Below are positions 15,123 through 18,714 of a stretch of DNA of 18,714 nucleotides, piece after piece. The position numbers and the translations under genes were made by a program. The stretch covers positions 1 to 18,714 of the forward strand of contig CAZKMM010000041.1 of assembly GCA_964553915.1 (NCBI GenBank). The letters run 5' to 3'. The notes under the pieces are model-generated. The model was not told the origin of the DNA and did no database searches. It saw nothing but the letters and a program-made list of their open reading frames with translations. Numbering within the stretch: the stretch's first letter is position 1; each line of letters opens with the position of its first letter. The DNA is from CAZKMM01 sp964553915 (lineage in GTDB: Bacteria > RBG-13-61-14 > DRUE01).

Positions 15123-16682
15123 TTGGTTAAAGAAACGGAAAAAGAGTTTTCTCAGGAACACGCTTCCGCTCAGCAGGTAGCGCTGGAGCTTGCCCGGGCT
15201 TTTCGGGCAATGGAGCTATATCCCCCGGCACATCCCCAGCTCCGTTCCATTCTTAAAGCATCTTTTCAAAAAATTCATCCCTTTTTAATTGGCTCTTCTG
15301 AGCTGGTTTTTACCGTGAAAAGAGATGGAATTTATTTTCAGGGAAAACCGCTTTCCGCTCAGATTCAAGCTCTGGAGCAGTTTGCCCGGGAGCTTCATAT
15401 CCGGGGGATAAAAACCTTTGCCTTCCGCCCGGAACTTTCGGAGCAGGAATTTGTGGATTTTCTCCGGCTCTTGGTTATTCCTGCAGAGGAATTTCGCTCC
15501 GGAAACAAAATTGAACAGCATTTTCGGGAAAAGAAAATCACCTCTATCTGGGTAAATGAGGTTGATTTCAAGAAAGTATTTTTGGGGGCGGGAGGAAAGC
15601 AGGAACAAGCGGAGGAGCCAGAAGCAGAGGAAAATCAACAGGAAAAGCAGGCAGAGGAGGAATTTGCTCAACTCTCTCGTCTGGTGCAGGCACTGGATTT
15701 AGCAGGAGAGGATTCTCAGGCAGAGCAGATTCTTGCCCAGATCGAGCCAGAGGTAGAGCGATGCCTGGTTAAAAAAAAATATCCGGAGCTCTGGTATCTG
15801 ACCGGAGAGGTAAGCTATTTTCTGGAGGAAAAAAACCAACTTTTCCCAAAAGCAGGAGAAAAGGCACAAAGCCTTATCCAAAAAATTGCTCAACCGGATT
15901 TTGTTAGCTGGCTTTTATATAGATTTATCACGAGTGACCCGGATTCCAGTTATGCCTTTCGTCGCTTTTTCCGTCAGACCAAAAACCAGACCCTTCCTCT
16001 GATGCTTCAGCGAATTATGGAGCCAGAGGCGGTTTATTTCCAGAAGCCCCTGCTAGACTTTTTAGTTGAGGAAAAAGATTCTGCCCGGGAACTGATAGAA
16101 TCCCAGCTCGCCTCTGCCCCCGGCGCCGGGTTGAGAAAGCTGGTCTATCTTCTGGGAGAAATTCGCTCGCCCCAAAGTGTGGAGAAGATTACTCCTTTTT
16201 TACATCATCCAGAGACGGCAATTCAACGAGAGGCAATTCGGGCACTGGGAAAAATCCGCTCCCAGGCTTCCAGCCTGGCTTTAGCGGGCTTGCTCGGAGA
16301 AAAAAATCTGGAGCAGGAAAGCAAGCTGATTTTAATTCAAATTCTCGGAGAAAGAAAGGAGCTTTTAAGTGTGCCCCGGCTTATGAAGATTGCTCAGAGC
16401 CGGCTGGAAAGCCTGGAGGTTCGGGAAAAAGCCGTGGAGGCACTGGGAAGAATCGGCTCCCGAGAGGCAATTCCTGCTCTGGTGTCAATTCTGAAAAAGC
16501 CCGGATGGTTTAAGAAGCCTCCGCCGGATTCCCTGCGGATTAAAGCTCTGGAAGCTATCAGTAAATTAAGCCCGGAGCGGGCTCGTCCCCGGCTGGAAGA
16601 TTTTTCCCGGATGCCGGGGTTGATTGGAGAATATGCCCAGAAACTTCTGGCTCAACTGGAGAATCAAGGAGCAAATAAATGA
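15123..16682 (+). CDS. HEAT-repeat protein with an N-terminal module shared with the adjacent HD-GYP protein
   Basis: 519 residues, soluble, function unknown. Residues about 15-150 form an alpha/beta module with LYPPAHP (32-38), IYFQGKPL (70-77), a helix with FARELHIRGI (87-96), LSEQEFVDFLRLL and a closing ITSIWVNEVDF. The same landmarks occur at matching spacing in the N-terminus of the next protein. A Glu/Gln-rich linker (about 157-182) follows, then helical sequence and clear HEAT-like repeats from about 335 to 515 (LRKLVYLLGEIRSPQSVEKI; REAIRALGKIRSQ; REKAVEALGRIGSREAIPAL; LRIKALEAISKLSPERARPR). HEAT solenoids usually bind proteins, so a scaffold for the HD-GYP partner is plausible. The start is TTG, fixed by the promoter 18 nt upstream. 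It ends in an ATGA overlap with the HD-GYP gene. Confidence 0.85.
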   Translation: MVKETEKEFSQEHASAQQVALELARAFRAMELYPPAHPQLRSILKASFQKIHPFLIGSSELVFTVKRDGIYFQGKPLSAQIQALEQFARELHIRGIKTFAFRPELSEQEFVDFLRLLVIPAEEFRSGNKIEQHFREKKITSIWVNEVDFKKVFLGAGGKQEQAEEPEAEENQQEKQAEEEFAQLSRLVQALDLAGEDSQAEQILAQIEPEVERCLVKKKYPELWYLTGEVSYFLEEKNQLFPKAGEKAQSLIQKIAQPDFVSWLLYRFITSDPDSSYAFRRFFRQTKNQTLPLMLQRIMEPEAVYFQKPLLDFLVEEKDSARELIESQLASAPGAGLRKLVYLLGEIRSPQSVEKITPFLHHPETAIQREAIRALGKIRSQASSLALAGLLGEKNLEQESKLILIQILGERKELLSVPRLMKIAQSRLESLEVREKAVEALGRIGSREAIPALVSILKKPGWFKKPPPDSLRIKALEAISKLSPERARPRLEDFSRMPGLIGEYAQKLLAQLENQGANK

Positions 16683-18013
16683 CTGCTCAAGGCTCTATTC
16701 CCAAAAAATCTCTGGAGCGTCTGCTCACCTCTATGATAGCTCTGAGCAAAAACCTCACCTTATATCCCCGCCAGCATCCGATTGTTAACCAGCAGGCAGA
16801 GGCACTTGCCCGAGAGATTTCTGGATTATTTCAGAATCAAGATAAGCTTTCCCTGGCAATTGTAGAAGAGGTTTTGGTTTTTGAGGGGGTGCCGTTTTAT
16901 CAGCCCAATCTAGCAATTCGGGAATTTCAGAGAAGGATTGAGGAGCGGGGAGTAAATGCGGTGGAATTTCACCGGGGAGTAAGCCCGGAAGAGCTTCTTG
17001 CCTGGGCTGAATTTTTAATTGCTGAGCCAGACCGGGTTCGGGAAAAAAGTGCCAGCAGGTATCTGGCAGAAAAAAATATTGAGCATATCCGGGTGCGGGA
17101 TGTTCGGGAGGTTTACAACCGGGCGCTGGACACGATTTCTGAGGTGCTGGGCGAGGTGCGGATGGGAAAAATTCCCCGGGCAGAAAAAGCCAAAGAGGTG
17201 GTTAAGGATTTAAGCTCCTATCTTTTTCAAGACCGACCGGCTCTGCTCGCCCTTACCCTGCTCAAAAGCTATGATAATTACCTGTTCAACCATTCGGTCA
17301 ATGTCAGCGTGTTGAGTCTGGCGTTAGCAGATGCTCTGAAAGTTCCGGAGCCAGACCTGCAGGACATCGGCTTGGCTGGTCTGCTTCATGATATTGGAAA
17401 GACAATGACTCCCAAATCCGTGATTTTAAAACCGCACAAGCTCACCCCGGAGGAGTGGGAGCTGGTTAAGGAGCATCCGAAAAAGAGTGCAGAGATTGTC
17501 AGCAAAATGGAAGGGGTGAGCGAGCTCTGTGTTCGGCTGGTTTATGAGCATCATATCAATTATGACCGCCGGGGATATCCAGAGCTGGAGGAGGGCAGGC
17601 AGGTGCATCCATATTCCAAGATTATCACGATTGCGGACTGCTATGATGCCATTACCACCCTCCGCCCCTATCAAAAGCCTTTTCCTCCCAGAGAAGCAAT
17701 GAGAATTATGGAATCCCTTGCTGGAAAAGTAATAGACCCGGTTTATTTTCAGGAGTTTGTCCGCCTGCTCGGAATTTATCCGGTGGGAAGCCTGGTTCGG
17801 CTGGACAGTGGAGAAGTGGCAGTGGTGGTGGAGACTTATGCCCATTCTCCCCTTACCCCGAAAATCAAAATCATCATTGACCCGATGGGGAAAAGACTGC
17901 CCGAGCCCATAGAAATCGACCTCTCCCAGCCCGAGCCCGGCTCTGCAGAAAAAAAACTGGTCGCTCCCGCAGACCCCCTGCTTTATGACCTGGAGCCCTC
18001 AGAATTTCTCTAA
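16679..18013 (+). CDS. HD-GYP domain protein (probable cyclic-di-GMP phosphodiesterase) with HEAT-partner N-terminal module
   Basis: 444 residues, no membrane segment and no receiver domain. Residues about 12-146 are the module shared with the preceding protein (LYPRQHP 28-34, VFEGVPF 67-73, FQRRIEERGV 83-92, VSPEELLAWAEFL, then IEHIRVRDV). The HD-GYP domain (about 190-362) has H205, H237-D238 (LLHDIGK), K241, H266 (EHPKKS), H291-H292, and the GYP motif as HHINYDRRGYP, followed by D320 (IADCYDAITT). These metal ligands suggest activity against cyclic-di-GMP or another cyclic dinucleotide. The usual DGxGYP is DRRGYP here. A small beta-rich tail (about 364-414, GIYPVGSLVRLDSGE) is common after HD-GYP domains. 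Translation is coupled to the HEAT gene by ATGA. Signal input is presumably through the N-terminal module (inference). Confidence 0.92.
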   Translation: MTAQGSIPKKSLERLLTSMIALSKNLTLYPRQHPIVNQQAEALAREISGLFQNQDKLSLAIVEEVLVFEGVPFYQPNLAIREFQRRIEERGVNAVEFHRGVSPEELLAWAEFLIAEPDRVREKSASRYLAEKNIEHIRVRDVREVYNRALDTISEVLGEVRMGKIPRAEKAKEVVKDLSSYLFQDRPALLALTLLKSYDNYLFNHSVNVSVLSLALADALKVPEPDLQDIGLAGLLHDIGKTMTPKSVILKPHKLTPEEWELVKEHPKKSAEIVSKMEGVSELCVRLVYEHHINYDRRGYPELEEGRQVHPYSKIITIADCYDAITTLRPYQKPFPPREAMRIMESLAGKVIDPVYFQEFVRLLGIYPVGSLVRLDSGEVAVVVETYAHSPLTPKIKIIIDPMGKRLPEPIEIDLSQPEPGSAEKKLVAPADPLLYDLEPSEFL

Positions 18014-18056
18014 TTTCTCCTAAACTCCTCCAGAAAGATTCCGAAAAAATAATGAA

Positions 18057-18713
18057 ATGCAAAAACCGGAAATAATTGCCAGCACCCGAAATCAAATTTC
18101 CCTTTTCTTTGCCCGAATCCTGGCACACGAGCTGAATAATATCTTTACCGGCATAGACGGCTTTGCCCAGCTGGTAGAAGAAGAAGAGGGGTATATTTCT
18201 GAACTGATTAATATCATCAAAAAAGAAGGCAGAAGAGGAATTATGCTGATTCGCTTCTTTCAGGAATTCATCCATTGCTGTCCAGAGGAAAAAGTAATCA
18301 ACCTGAAAACAGAAATAAATAAACTCCTTGCCTTTTTTGAGCGGGCGTTTCAAAAAAACCAAATCCAGCTCAAGCTGGATATAGATGAAAATCTAAAAAT
18401 CAAAACCAACTGGTATTTTCTGGAGCTGGTTTTTGCCCAGCTTCTTTATCAGCTTACCAATCTAGCAAATCTCACCATTAACATCTCTGCTCAGGCTCTC
18501 CCGGACCATACCAAGCTGGAAATTTCTCTCCCCCTGCCCGGTCCCGAGCTCCCGGAAAACTACTTTCAGCCCACCTTCCAGCTTGCAGAAGTGGTTTCTA
18601 AGTATCTTCCCCTCCAACTGCTCTCCACAGAACAGGAAGATGAGAAGCACATTCTCTCTTTTATGTTTATCCTGAAAACCGAGGAAAAAGTCCAAATTGC
18701 CCAGGCAGGATAA
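18057..18713 (+). CDS. Small DHp-type protein with degenerate ATPase half (candidate Spo0B/ChpT-like phosphotransferase or pseudokinase)
   Basis: 218 residues, complete. Residues 13-75 look like a histidine-kinase dimerisation helix pair: the H-box is LAHELNNIFTGIDGFAQLVE with H24, followed by a second helix (YISELINIIKKEGRRGIMLIRFFQEF). Residues about 82-205 have the size and hydrophobic pattern of the kinase catalytic half. However, the N-box position reads FAQLLYQLTNLA with no NxxxN, and there is no DxGxG or GxGxG glycine loop. It should thus not bind ATP normally. This layout resembles the phosphotransferases Spo0B and ChpT, which are dimeric DHp proteins of similar size with non-ATP-binding domains. 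It sits 43 nt after the HD-GYP gene with only a weak ribosome-binding site. The assignment to a phosphotransferase is inference; a pseudokinase is the alternative. Confidence 0.65.
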   Translation: MQKPEIIASTRNQISLFFARILAHELNNIFTGIDGFAQLVEEEEGYISELINIIKKEGRRGIMLIRFFQEFIHCCPEEKVINLKTEINKLLAFFERAFQKNQIQLKLDIDENLKIKTNWYFLELVFAQLLYQLTNLANLTINISAQALPDHTKLEISLPLPGPELPENYFQPTFQLAEVVSKYLPLQLLSTEQEDEKHILSFMFILKTEEKVQIAQAG

Positions 18714-18714
18714 A

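Noticed and set aside
15285..15671. 128-codon minus-strand frame inside the HEAT gene
   Set aside because: The leucine/phenylalanine-rich translation is the expected reverse reading of the Glu/Gln/Lys-rich plus-strand sequence.
17874..18362. 162-codon minus-strand frame across the HD-GYP/H-box protein junction
   Set aside because: No ribosome-binding site or recognisable motif; it overlaps two better-supported genes on the plus strand.
1..18714. tRNA/rRNA genes, CRISPR arrays, insertion sequences, phage genes
   Set aside because: I saw no cloverleaf, repeat-spacer array, transposase, integrase or terminal inverted repeats in either strand.

Overview
The window reads as bacterial chromosome of moderate GC, densely coded, with strong Shine-Dalgarno sites and sigma70-type promoters (TTGACA/TATAAT). 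I could not place the organism by sequence alone. Phosphatidylethanolamine synthesis, the mixture of soluble formate dehydrogenase and HD-GYP signalling, and the ilv-psd-pssA-leu gene order suggest an anaerobic, Gram-negative-type bacterium. The order recalls Geobacter-like deltaproteobacteria (from memory), but an uncultivated phylum is equally possible.

Left half (1-8383, minus strand): one long, tightly packed operon, read right to left. It runs: a small YdcH/DUF465-like coiled coil, ilvD, ilvB, ilvN, ilvC, psd, pssA, leuA and the first nine codons of leuC, which continues off the left edge. Together ilvBNCD make valine and the isoleucine/leucine precursors, and leuA/leuC start leucine synthesis. 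psd and pssA make phosphatidylethanolamine. Most junctions are overlaps of 1-8 nt, so translation is probably coupled. Between the small first gene and ilvD lies a pair of hairpins, the second a convincing intrinsic terminator. It looks like a transcription attenuator in which the Val-Val-Leu end of the small protein could act as the sensing peptide.

Middle (8384-8549): a divergent promoter region. The leftward promoter is near-consensus and places transcription start almost on the first ATG (leaderless). The rightward promoter carries a 16-bp dyad between -35 and -10.

Right-centre (8550-14870, plus strand): a three-gene soluble formate dehydrogenase. It comprises a NuoE/HydC-like [2Fe-2S] protein, a 1027-residue fusion of a NuoF (NADH/FMN) module with a GltD/NfnB (FAD/NADPH) module, and a Cys-type molybdenum/tungsten formate dehydrogenase with a NuoG-like iron-sulfur N-terminus. 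No hydrogenase or membrane subunit accompanies it. One complex therefore seems to contact formate, NAD(H) and NADP(H), and may perform electron bifurcation or confurcation (inference).

Right end (14871-18714, plus strand): a 250-bp gap with a structured, unexplained stretch and a strong promoter, then a signalling operon. Its genes are a HEAT-repeat protein and an HD-GYP protein that share the same uncharacterised N-terminal module, followed by a small DHp-type protein with a histidine H-box but no recognisable ATP-binding motifs. The promoter of this operon carries a dyad resembling the one at the formate dehydrogenase promoter, which hints at a common regulator.
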